A stretch of DNA of 64,000 nt from Dimargaris cristalligena. Taxonomy: Eukaryota > Kickxellomycota > Dimargaritomycetes > Dimargaritales > Dimargaritaceae. This document shows, in pieces, positions 23,933-33,473 of this stretch. The stretch spans positions 1 to 64,000 of the forward strand of contig JANBQC010000020.1 in the NCBI GenBank assembly GCA_027576995.1, written 5' to 3'. The position numbers and the translations under genes are program-made. How positions within the stretch are numbered: the stretch's first letter is position 1; the number at the start of each line of letters is the position of its first letter. Under the pieces are notes generated by a model, which saw only the letters and a program-made list of their open reading frames with translations, did not search any database and was not told the origin of the DNA.

Positions 23933-24267
23933 TTGAACGGCGGGGGTGACGGTGGCCCCGAATTCGAACGGTTGAACTTCCCCGGACCGAAGGACTTGGG
24001 TCCTGACTTGGTCCAATTCGACGACGACGACGACGACGACAGTGGGGGTGGCCCTCCCGATGCCCGGCCCCGCGACGTAGAGCCCGCTTTAAATTTGAGA
24101 AAGTAGGCACTGGTGGCGAACCCATGGGACCTTAGAGACGGCGTAGACCCGGGGAATAACGGCCGGAGTAGAATTAAACTAGGGGTAAGTAAATGGTGCT
24201 GTTGCAAGCCACTGGCCCGACCTGGAATGGGCCGCAGGGTCGGTAACCGGGCAATATGGGACAGCAT
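21940..24267 (-). CDS. MRH4: Mitochondrial DEAD-box RNA helicase, Mrh4-like
   Basis: A single exon of 775 residues. The N-terminus is basic and hydroxylated with few acidic residues, as in a mitochondrial presequence. A low-complexity Ser/Arg/Gly/Pro region runs to about residue 300 and includes two Ser runs (about 76-83 and 112-122). The helicase core follows: PTPIQ (Q-motif side, ~340), ASETGSGKT (motif I, ~367-375), a PSRDLV block (Ia), VDEAD (motif II, ~509), SAT (motif III, ~548), VFCNRR, TDIASRGLD (motif V) and HRAGRTGRGG (motif VI, ~735-745). In yeast, Mrh4 is an ATP-dependent RNA helicase needed for assembly of the large mitochondrial ribosomal subunit. The order of motifs and the divergent Q region fit this subfamily. 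The protein is longer than yeast Mrh4 mainly in the N-terminal linker. Confidence 0.9.
23902..23932 (+). repeat. (ACT)n tract encoding a Ser run in the helicase gene
   Basis: On the minus strand this microsatellite is read as AGT serine codons (about residues 112-122). A second, different triplet run at 24019-24040 (GAC; minus-strand TCG serine codons) lies about 100 bp away. Confidence 0.85.
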
Positions 24268-24943
24268 GGCACGTTGGAGGGGTAGGGTGAAAACGTCGGA
24301 TCAGGAGCTTTGGGATCTCGACTGGTAGAGTATTACGCGGGCCAGGTTTAAAATTAACGAACGACAATGTATAATTCACAACTTAATGGACATGTCCTAA
24401 GGAATCGGGGCCAATAAATCCACTAGGAGCAGTTAGTTGCTGGGGAGATCTGGATTTACTAGAAAAAAAACTAAACTTAACTTTGTAGTGCGCAGCACCG
24501 AGAATCCCCTGGTATTTAATATTAATTGCATAGAAAAACTAGGCGAGTGTGTCCTTTTAGCTTGTAGGAATATCCATTGATCTCCAGCCAACCACGATTC
24601 TTTACTAACCTTAACGACACAATGAGGGGGGGAGGTTGCTATTTTCTGCAGCCTTTAGCAGATACCCCAGGCAATCTATATCAGCGGTTTGTGGCTATTT
24701 ATTATTCGGATTCATTGAAATCGTATATCCATGATGCATTGTATAATTAGCACTATACTCTGTCGCCATTAAGAAAAATCATAAAGATCGCAGCAATTGG
24801 CGGCCAGTTTTGTATGGTGTACACTTCCATGTCGATAAACCGGGCTTTTTTATATAGTAACGCAGCTCTCCATTATTTCGTAATCGTATTCATCGGTAGG
24901 TACTGTATTAATGGGGGTCGTCGGTCAGGTCCCGGCATACCTA
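24268..24943. other. Spacer between PTPA 3' end and helicase 5' end
   Basis: About 0.68 kb, AT-rich, holding the upstream region of the helicase gene and the 3' region of the PTPA gene, both on the minus strand. No further gene or clear TATA box seen. Confidence 0.5.
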
Positions 24944-26628
24944 TTAGTCAAAGGGAATCCGGGTGCCCGTTTGCCGCTGTTGCCGAGCGGCACCAATGGC
25001 CGAGGGAATCCGCATCCCACAGCAGGTGGGGTGTTCCTGTCCCTTGGCGTGAATATGTTCGAGAGGATCCTCCGAGGTGGAATCGCCTCCTTCGCTGTGG
25101 TGGTTATGTTCGGGATTATCGGTGTGATGGTAGTGTTCTCCACCCACGTTGAGGCGGATTTTCTTGCCAGCCACAATGGTGTAGGTATGGCCATCCTCGC
25201 CCTTCACCAATGGCCGACCTCCGTAGGAGACCAGCGGGACCACCAGGGCCGGGGCGGCGGAAATGGGACTGGCGTTGGGTACATTGAGGGGGGTGTCATC
25301 GAGTTGCGAGCCGGGGCCGCCGTCGTCGCCAGAGGGGGCGTCGTATTCGCCGGTTGGTGTGAAGGAAAGCAGAGTGCCGAACATAAAGTGTTGCATAATG
25401 GGCAATTTGCCCAATACTTCGGCCTTGTACATTTTCACCATGCCTGAGTTGACCTTGTCCCAAAGTTTGACCCCGCTGATATCGTCCAGCATAGGCGAAT
25501 GCCACCTTAGCGAGGCGGTTTTAACCTAAACGGGGGTTGTTGGGTATGTGGTGATGGACATTATTCAAAATTCGTCAGCCTTTATCTTCAATCCTCTTTC
25601 CTGATCACATAGCGAACTGGAACAACCCCCTAGTATAGCAACCAGGCTTACGGGGACTGTAGTAAACCTAAATGACCGCGACCTACCTCATTGATGAATT
25701 TAATGGATGCCAGGTACATGTAGTCCTTGGCGAACTCATCCACGGTTTCCTTGTCATGAATCGATTTGGGTTTAATATACTTATGCCCGCACAGCTGGGC
25801 CGACCCGAACAAGAAGGGCAAAAAGTGGTAGTCGTCCAACCCCCACACTCCGTGGGACCCCGCCGGTTCCAGCCAGTAGCTAAACTGGAGTTGGCGCATC
25901 AGTTGCAGGTACCGGAAAAACACCCGCAGAACGAGGGCGGGGTAGGCCGGGGGGCGGATGAGGTCCAATTCGACCAGACCTAGGAGGCCGGCCATGAAAT
26001 TGGCCTCGTGGCCCGTGCCGTAGTCAATGCGCTCCCGGTTCCCGAAACTCTCGCCCAGGTACTGGCTGATTTCGGAAACCTGTTGCTGCTGTTGGCTTTG
26101 TAGGTCAGCCGAGTCAAAGGCGGGTGCTTCGGATCGGACGAGGGGGGCCACCAGGGCCGGTAGCTGGGCCTGGGCCTTGTCGTAAAAGGTGCGGAAGGCG
26201 GGGTTACCGAACCGACCGTCGGTTTGGAGGGGCGGGGTTTCCTCGGCCAGCTTGGAGATGGCATCGAGCAAGGCCACCAGTTTCGCGATTATCTATGAAA
26301 TGGGACAAAAAGCAGTGGGGATACGGGCGAATTTAGGATATAGACCGCCATATTCTCTGGGGGGGACTGCTAATCGGGTCAGGCAGGCGGGGAGGTTAGC
26401 AAGCGGATAGACACAATTAACTAGCAATCGGTAAGTGGTACGGACCTGGGGCTCGGGACATTGGTCGGTCAATTTCTTACCGCGGACCGACTCGTTCAGG
26501 TCGGTAATAAAACCCATGTACCGGCTGTAGGTTGGCGACTGTTGGAACTCGACCAGGTCTCCTTTGGTCAGGATGGCCTTTGCTAATGGGACGGGATGAC
26601 CCGGGTCGATGGAGGTGGAATCGGCCAT
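24944..26628 (-). CDS. PTPA: Serine/threonine phosphatase 2A activator (PTPA/Rrd family)
   Basis: Three exons: 26628-26446, 26292-25687 and 25525-24944; introns are 153 and 161 nt, all joins phase 0, total 456 residues. The protein matches PTPA through its length: an [14 protein letters not shown] segment, KLVALLDAI, the conserved DYGTGHE loop (about 150-160) that binds nucleotide, [11 protein letters not shown], and after the last join [11 protein letters not shown] and [14 protein letters not shown] proteins act with ATP and Mg on the PP2A catalytic subunit to restore Ser/Thr phosphatase activity and have prolyl isomerase activity; yeast has two (Rrd1, Rrd2) and I cannot say which this is closer to. 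After the domain, a C-terminal extension contains a cluster of histidines (about 391-425) and a CC pair, which is not typical. The first donor is GTCCGT, weaker than the others. Confidence 0.93.
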
Positions 26629-27585
26629 GGTAAAGCGAAGGTGGGGTAGTTTTGAGTGAAAGACGGAATGTAATATAAGAAATGGGGTCAATGGTAAAAT
26701 AGAAGAGGCCTAATAACCAAGGAAACGGCCAACGGGATGGGTAAAGAAGGACACGGTTGGTTGGTTGCAAGTGAAAAGAAGGGGGAAAGCTGCTGCCTTC
26801 ACCAGTCCTCCGGAGTAAAAGGATCGTTTAAACTCAGTGGGTGTGGCTGGTGAATGTCGAGTGTTGCTTTCCTGGCTTCCCGCTGTTTAGGAAATCCTGC
26901 TTCCCCCCTTGACTGACTGTCAGTCGTGGTGGGAGAGAAGGGCTGGGTGAAGGAGGATCGACTAGTTAATGTTCCTGTCCAATACTATTCACAGTGCAGT
27001 CCACGCAGCATAGCAAAATCGAACAATTGGGTTTAATAAGTCTGGCTGTTCCAGCCCATCTTCTAAATATATCTCAGTAGACCTATATATCAATATATTA
27101 TCAGGTTGGGTAAAGACAGTAAGTAAGTTGAATTTTGGCTGGTCACCAGTGAATAGTATTTATCAAGCGGAATAAAAGTTCTCATGAGACATGGTCTTTC
27201 GGCTGCTTCTTTAGGCGCCGCTTTCTCTGACCATTCTGGGGAAAGTATTAGCGTGGTATGCCAAAGCATCAGTGATTGCATTATACTGTATATTACTCAG
27301 CAATTGAATAATAGCCACCTGACCCAGATCTACAGTCACGAACTCCGATGGTCTACAGTTTCTGACAATGGATCTTGGTAGAAAAAAGGGAGGTGTTATT
27401 CAGCAAAATGAGTAGTATGCGGGAAATATCACTTGCCAGTTTAGGCAGCGCCCTTTATCATGAGTAATCCTCAATGGGGCACCTTAAGTAAATTAGTATG
27501 TCTGAAATTTGGAAAGTGATAGTTCAACCGGGAAGTCAGTAGTAACAGTGGCAATGAGTCCGACTGTTGATGGTTGCAATCGTAT

Positions 27586-27730
27586 ATATGGGAGAAGTTC
27601 ATTCAGGCTGTATAACGAAAAATCCATTGGATGAGGCCAATATTACTGGCTAAAGGCTATTTTCACATATGTTCGCCCATACACGTATTATGTAAAACCT
27701 TATACAGCTGGTTTGAATTTCATTCATATT
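27586..27730 (+). repeat. 145-bp dispersed repeat, copy 2
   Basis: Ungapped partner of 12586-12730, same orientation. Flanks are unrelated. See the first copy for details. Confidence 0.75.
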
Positions 27731-28990
27731 ATTTACCATAGACAGGCAGATTAAATCTGCTTTAGCGGGATATGTCCCATGGTAAGTATGGGTGGACTCC
27801 ATCAGAGTGCTGAGTGAGGGCAGTCATATAGACAGAGACAGGTTTGAAGGAAAATGGGTTCGTAGTCAGTGAACCGGTATGCCGACCGCAGGAATCGAGG
27901 GAAAAGACGTAATGTCCACCCCAGCGAATCCACTCCGCTAAGAATTTGTACGAATTGGTTGGTACAGAAACGGCCGGATCAAATTTCCTCCATTTGTAGT
28001 CGTCAGCATTATGCCCAAATATTGGCAATTACTAACCCGCAAGCCGACTTTCGGTTGCTACAGACCCATGTCCCATTAAACGAGGCTTCTTTCATATCGA
28101 TCCATTTTCTACTAGATACACCATGCTTCCAAGGAGGCCAGTGTCATTATTGTAGCCAAAGCCCAAAGTGGCCCAACCTAGGCCCCCTGCGCTATTTATT
28201 TGAGCGGCGGAAGGGTAGACGGGATATACTGGATTTGCCATTCCAGCATTGGTTATGGGGTTTGGTCATTTGCGGGGTTTCAAAGGTTATATTTAGTTAA
28301 TATCCAACCACTATTATTTACCCAAGGGGCGGAACTCCCTGGCTGACATCGGCTTACCAATGTCCGCGTAATCGGCCAATCCATCTGAACGCTTATCTAC
28401 CGTAGATTAACCCTTATTGATGGGAACCATTTGGCAGGTTCCACCCACCTTTAACTCCACTACCGACCGACTCGCTCGCTACTTCCCACTCAGATCCGAC
28501 CAACAGGCATCCCTATGTAATGGTAGTGAATCGTCAGCAGCTCGAGTATATGTCAACTGTTTCAGACCCTCTTAAAACCATAGTTTCAGACACAAGGGGG
28601 TGTGTATCTATTTCACCACTCCGCCTCCCCTGGGTAATTAATTGGGCTTAGGCCTACATTCCTTCTTACCCGCACCAGATAGCAAGGGCTGGTAGAGCGA
28701 TATCTGTAATGCCCCTCCTATAAGTTGACAGTCACTCTGTGCCATCCTGTACGTCATCCCTCTTTCTCCATTCCCAGCGGCAGTAAACAATTACCCTGTA
28801 TATCTTGCCCGTTCTACCACCGCGAATTCTCAGACGGCAGATTGTCTCTTTATTTGGGGGTCCTCATTCCCTTGTAACCATAGTTTCCCGAGCGGGCGTG
28901 GCCCACTATAGACCCCACCTTCTAAAAGGACTGAACCTCACTTAGATAGCAAATCGCTGGTACTGCCGTTTCTGTAACATATTGCTACAT

Positions 28991-29000
28991 TATATAAAAG
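28991..29000 (+). promoter_or_regulatory. TATA-like box of the GH15 gene
   Basis: TATATAAAAG lies about 140 bp upstream of the start codon at 29136, followed by a pyrimidine-rich stretch, as in a TATA-type fungal promoter. The transcription start is not known. Confidence 0.5.
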
Positions 29001-29135
29001 GCTGACCAAGTCTCCCGCTTGGTAAAAGGCTATTCTTCACCAGTTTCAGGTTAATTTCGCCAACCCTTCTTTTTATTGCCCTGTTTTCGCTTCTATAATT
29101 AATCACCGGTGCAACCCCCTCTTCTTCCACCCACG

Positions 29136-31717
29136 ATGTCGCACGACGCCCGTCTGGCTCGCAAGAGCGGCAATTCCACCGAGGAGCACGAGAAGGCCCG
29201 TCTCGACTACGGCTACCTCCCCATCGAAGACTATGGTATCATCGGCAACCTGCGCACCTCCGCCCTTTGCAGTATGGACGGTGCCATCGACTTCTTCTGC
29301 TACCCGGTCTTCGACAGCCCCTCCGTGTTCGCCCGTTTGTTGGACAAGGACAAGGGCGGTCACTTCTCCATCTGCCCCACCACCCAGACCACCAAAAAGC
29401 AGCACTACCTTCCTAACACCAACATGCTCAACACCAAGTTTCAGTGTGAAGAAGGCGTAGGGGAAATCGTGGATTTTATGCCCCGGCCGAATAACTCCGG
29501 TCTCATCAAGAAGTTGCCCCTGCTGCCGTGGCTGGTTCGCCGAGTAGGAACGATGCGTGGTACCCTGACCTACAATATCGAGTGCTTCCCCGCGTTCAAC
29601 TACGCCCGGGACCCGCACACCACGGAAATCCTACCCGCCACCAGCAACGGCGGCAACGGGGGGACGGGCGGGGCCTACACGAATAGTACCCTTCTCATCC
29701 CCAGTTCCAGCCAGCACCTCTTTTCAGGGGTCAGTTCCGACGACGTGGAGTTTTCCTCCAAGGTCTGTCCCGAACGCGTCGTGTTCACTTCCGCTAATTT
29801 GACCATGGACCTCCGCTGTGTCATCCTCAGCAAAGAAGGCCCCTGCCCCGAAGTGAAGTGGACCATCGTTGACCGCAGTGAGTCGGGTCACCTGGGGCCC
29901 GGGGTGCAGTGTGACGTGGAATTGAACGAGGGTCAGGAAATTTACCTGATTCTGCGGGAACCGCCGCACTCCCAATCGCAGTGCCATCAGGTGGTGGATC
30001 CGGTCATGCAGCAAACCGAAGGCGTACCGGAGTTCACTTTTATTGACCCGCCGCTGTCCGCCGATTTAATGACGTTCTTATTCGCGCAGACCTTCGTGTA
30101 CTGGTCGAAATGGATCGGCCAGTCCACCTACAAGGGCCGGTGGCGCGAACACGTCAATCGCAGTGCACTGACGCTCAAACTCCTCACCTACGAACCCACG
30201 GGGGCCGTCGTAGCGGCGGCCACCTTCTCTTTGCCGGAGGACATTGGGGGCACCCGGAACTGGGACTACCGGTTCACGTGGGTCCGCGACTCCGCCTTTA
30301 CGCTGTACGCGCTGATGCGCCTGGGGATGACCCAGGAGGCCCACGCCTACATGGGTTTTTTGACCAAACTGTTCGCCGACCGTAATCCCGACGGATCGCT
30401 GCAAATCATGTACACCATCCACGGTGGCAAGGAGCTGGAGGAAACGGAACTGCACCACCTCGACGGGTACCGCGGGTCCAAGCCGGTACGCATTGGCAAC
30501 GGTGCGGCGGACCATTTACAGCTGGATATTTACGGGGAATTGATGGATGCCATTTATCTGTATAACAAACTGGGAACCCCCATCGGGTACGACATGTGGT
30601 GCCAGGTGCGCGAACTGGTCGACTACGTCTGCCAAAATTGGGATCGCCAGGATATGAGTATCTGGGAGGTGCGCAGTAGTAAGCTCAACTTTGTGTACTC
30701 TAAAGTCATGTGCTGGGTAGCCATTGATCGAGGTAAGTAATCCTTTTCGTCCTTTAACTGCTCTTCGTCTTTCTTACACCAGGGTATAGAACCGGCTATA
30801 CTTATTAGGGTGATCCTGTCAAAGGAAACTGGGGAAGGCCTCCAAGCTGAGTCCGTATATTTCAACAGGTACCTTAAACCTAATCTACCTCCAGACCTAT
30901 TTAAACATGGCGAAATCCTTCTCCCCCTCTCCCATATTGCATCTCTCCGTGTATTCCCCCAGGTATTCGGCTCTCGGAGAAGCGCTGCCTGCCTCTCCCC
31001 CAGCGCGATACCTGGTACCGTATCCGCGACCAGATTTACGAGGACGTGATGACCAAAGGTTGGAACCCCGAACTCAGAGTGTTCCGGCAGGCCTACGAAA
31101 CGGACGACACTCTGGACTCGTCCGTTCTCATCATGCCCCTGGTCTTTTTCATCAGCCCCGTCGATCCCCGCTTCTTGAACACGGTCCGTCAAATCCTAAA
31201 GCCCCCTGAAAAGGGTGGACTGACTGCCAGCAACTTGGTCTTCCGATGTAAGTACTTTGGATATATATATATATATATATATTCCTCTCTTATGAATGGA
31301 GTATCGCTCAATGGTTGAAAATAGCTAGTAGAAATCTCCATCTTTGGTTGAATAATCGTTCTTTAGCAACACTAACCCAGTACTCACCCACCTGTCCCAT
31401 ATATATACCAATATACTATCCCTTTATCATTAGACAATCATCTGCGCTCGACGGACGGTATCGAAGGACGCGAAGGTAGTTTCTCTATGTGCACCTTCTG
31501 GTTGGTGGAGGCACTTACCCGCGCGGGCAAGTACGATGCCTCCCTGTTGCACAAAGCCCACAACATCTTCGAGAACATGATCGGCTACTCCAACCATCTG
31601 ACTCTGTATTCCGAGGAAATTGCGCGCAGTGGGGAGGCCCTGGGTAACTTCCCCCAGGCCTTTACCCACATTGCCATGATCTCGGCTGCGTACAACCTGA
31701 ACCGGGTTCTAAGATAA
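29136..31717 (+). CDS. Glycoside hydrolase family 15 enzyme (trehalase/glucoamylase-like)
   Basis: Three exons: 29136-30732, 30963-31247 and 31434-31717, both introns phase 1 with GTAAGT donors, total 721 residues. The start is the ATG of MSHDARLA; upstream in-frame codons lack ATG. The N-terminal part ([13 protein letters not shown], then [21 protein letters not shown]) is the trehalase-like domain found in intracellular GH15 proteins. The (alpha/alpha)6 catalytic domain carries [27 protein letters not shown] and, after the last join, [13 protein letters not shown], where the general base is expected. No signal peptide is present, so the enzyme is probably cytosolic, unlike secreted starch-degrading glucoamylases. 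The substrate may be trehalose or another alpha-glucoside; the sequence alone does not decide. Intron 2 contains a TA microsatellite 13 nt after its donor. Confidence 0.92.
31261..31282 (+). repeat. (AT)n microsatellite inside GH15 intron 2
   Basis: Eleven AT units starting 13 nt after the GTAAGT donor. Confidence 0.9.
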
Positions 31718-33116
31718 TTCGATGCATCTCTTCTATTTGTATGCTTTAGCATAGTTTCCCAGGCGTGCCTACCCGCATACCCACCCCCCGTTTAGTATCG
31801 TTTGTATGGCTAAGCGAGACACCCCCCCCTCTGCTTTCTAGCCATTATCAGAGCACAACATCTACGAAAGGCTTTATAGTTTTTCCCGGTATACTTCTGT
31901 TCTTCAGTCCTACGCTCGAGTCAATGTTTAAGTATTGAATCAGAATATGCTTAACTCAGCAAACATTTTTTTTAATACACAATTAGTGTAATTGAATCCC
32001 TTATATTGTAAGCAGGCAATTAAATGGGTAATCGTTAAACATAGCATAACTTTAAAATCTAAAATGCTCAACCATTGGGAATAGTGGTGATAGTGGGAAG
32101 GAGGTATACAAGTCATAAGAAAAGCAATAATAGAATGCCGGAATAACCTCATGTATGGGTAGGTATACGGCCCCGAACTCAGATCATAGACCAATGCTAT
32201 CAGATAATGAACCTATTCGGTATACTAGCACGGCTTAAAAGTCAGTAATTAGCCATGCTCTTATTTCAGCATCCGCCCATGCGTCCTCTTCTGGTCTAGT
32301 GAGTGTTGAGAAATATGTCCTTATGGGTCTACTATTCTCTCCTGTTGCTGACCAATTACGTTAGTTTATTTAGTTATCCTTTGGCCATTCGTTTTAACCA
32401 TTTAAAATACGCCCTGCCGACTACACTATTCAATAAAACTAACCACTTAGAGGCATACTCCATCCTCTAGCTGATTTCCTCCTTTCTATACAACTTTATT
32501 GATACATCTTTAGTGTTTCCAACAGATCAGGTATTAATTTTCTAAGCCTGACCAGTCTAGTTCTGTATAATAACAATGGATCCGAAATAGGGATTAAAGG
32601 ACCCATAGATGAACCTAGAAAGCATGAAAGCCAAATTGTGTTCGGAATCTATCGCTCCCGTCCCACGCAGGTTCATTATTCAGGCCAATTGGCACATGTC
32701 TAGGGCATCACTTTACGTTGATTATTATTTTATAAATCTATAACTAACCCAATTATACTAACCATGGGCAGTTACCATTGTCAATTGCGGCTATCTCTCT
32801 CCTAGGACATTCTTTTGAATGGCTATAGGTAGACCCTAAATGGTAATGGTGGAAAGGCAAACCCAAGGCAAAAATACACCAACACTCTCAGCGTATAGAA
32901 TATGACATTACGAGGGTTATGATTCCCATAGTAATCGGGCGGACATGGTTTATTCAGAGAACCTGGGAGAGTAGGCAACAGCAGCAAATGAACATGTCGA
33001 ACGGATTACAATAGTAGCAGATACTAGTCCCGTTTATTATGTCACTCGCGCTGGATTTTTGGCATCGTAGGTAGTACGCGGAGAGCTCTCCTACTGCCCG
33101 GTAAGGCATCGTAGTT
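31718..33116. other. Spacer between GH15 and a small secreted gene
   Basis: About 1.4 kb, AT-rich, between convergent genes. Nothing recognisable apart from 3' untranslated sequence. Confidence 0.5.
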
Positions 33117-33380
33117 TTAGCCTTTGCAGTACATTTTATGACTACTGATAGTTTTCGTTGGGTAATAGCCATGGCATATGCTGCACTGAGTCTCGCTAAC
33201 TTTTACAGGTTGTTGGGAATAGTTGCGAGGAAGGGAATGGACTGAGCCCAGCTGGTTGGTTGCCGACGAAATCTCGCCGTGGGTTGAATCCATGCCGATG
33301 GGCTGGGCGTGGTTGAACGGGAGGGCAGATAGGCTAACAAGGGCGGTGGCCAGGGTGACCAGAATAATGGAGTGATTCAT
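33117..33380 (-). CDS. Small predicted secreted protein with a CxxC-H-C motif
   Basis: A single exon of 87 residues from the ATG at 33380; the frame is open further upstream but has no ATG there. Residues 1 to about 26 are hydrophobic and end in NHAQP, a plausible signal peptide. The middle is Ser/Asn-rich. The C-terminus is TQCSICHGYYPTKTISSHKM followed by YCKG, with spacing C-x2-C-x10-H-x3-C, which resembles a UBZ4/Rad18-type zinc finger although that fold is normally nuclear. A TATA box (TATAAATA, 33466-33473) lies 90 bp upstream and supports transcription. I do not recognise a family. It could be a secreted effector-like peptide, or chance similarity to a zinc finger. Splicing into a downstream exon cannot be excluded. 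Confidence 0.5.
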   Translation of the reverse strand: MNHSIILVTLATALVSLSALPFNHAQPIGMDSTHGEISSATNQLGSVHSLPRNYSQQPVKVSETQCSICHGYYPTKTISSHKMYCKG

Positions 33381-33465
33381 GGTGGGCGGTACCTGTGGAG
33401 GTTGGCTGGGTTCAATAGCAAATAAGAGCAGTATGAGTTTGGAGATGATGCGGAAATGCACCCTC

Positions 33466-33473
33466 TATTTATA
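33466..33473 (-). promoter_or_regulatory. TATA-like box upstream of the small secreted gene
   Basis: TATAAATA followed by GAGGG on the minus strand, about 90 bp before the ATG at 33380. The same octamer precedes ORC6. Confidence 0.5.

Larger units (their letters stand above)
26629..29135. other. 2.5-kb spacer between divergent PTPA and GH15 genes
   Basis: Divergent promoter region. It contains the second copy of the 145-bp repeat (27586-27730) and a TATA-like box for the GH15 gene (28991-29000). Frames such as 27869-28300 (+, 143 codons) lack family resemblance. No RNA gene seen. Confidence 0.5.

Noticed and set aside
22020..24106. Plus-strand frames up to 256 codons within the helicase gene
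   Set aside because: Antisense to a well-supported DEAD-box coding frame; composition follows from its codon bias.
12586..27730. The two 145-bp repeats lie exactly 15,000 bp apart
   Set aside because: The round number depends only on chance insertions between them and has no biological meaning I can support.
27869..28300. Plus-strand frame of 143 codons in the PTPA-GH15 spacer
   Set aside because: No family resemblance, and codon usage is unlike the GC-rich genes around it.
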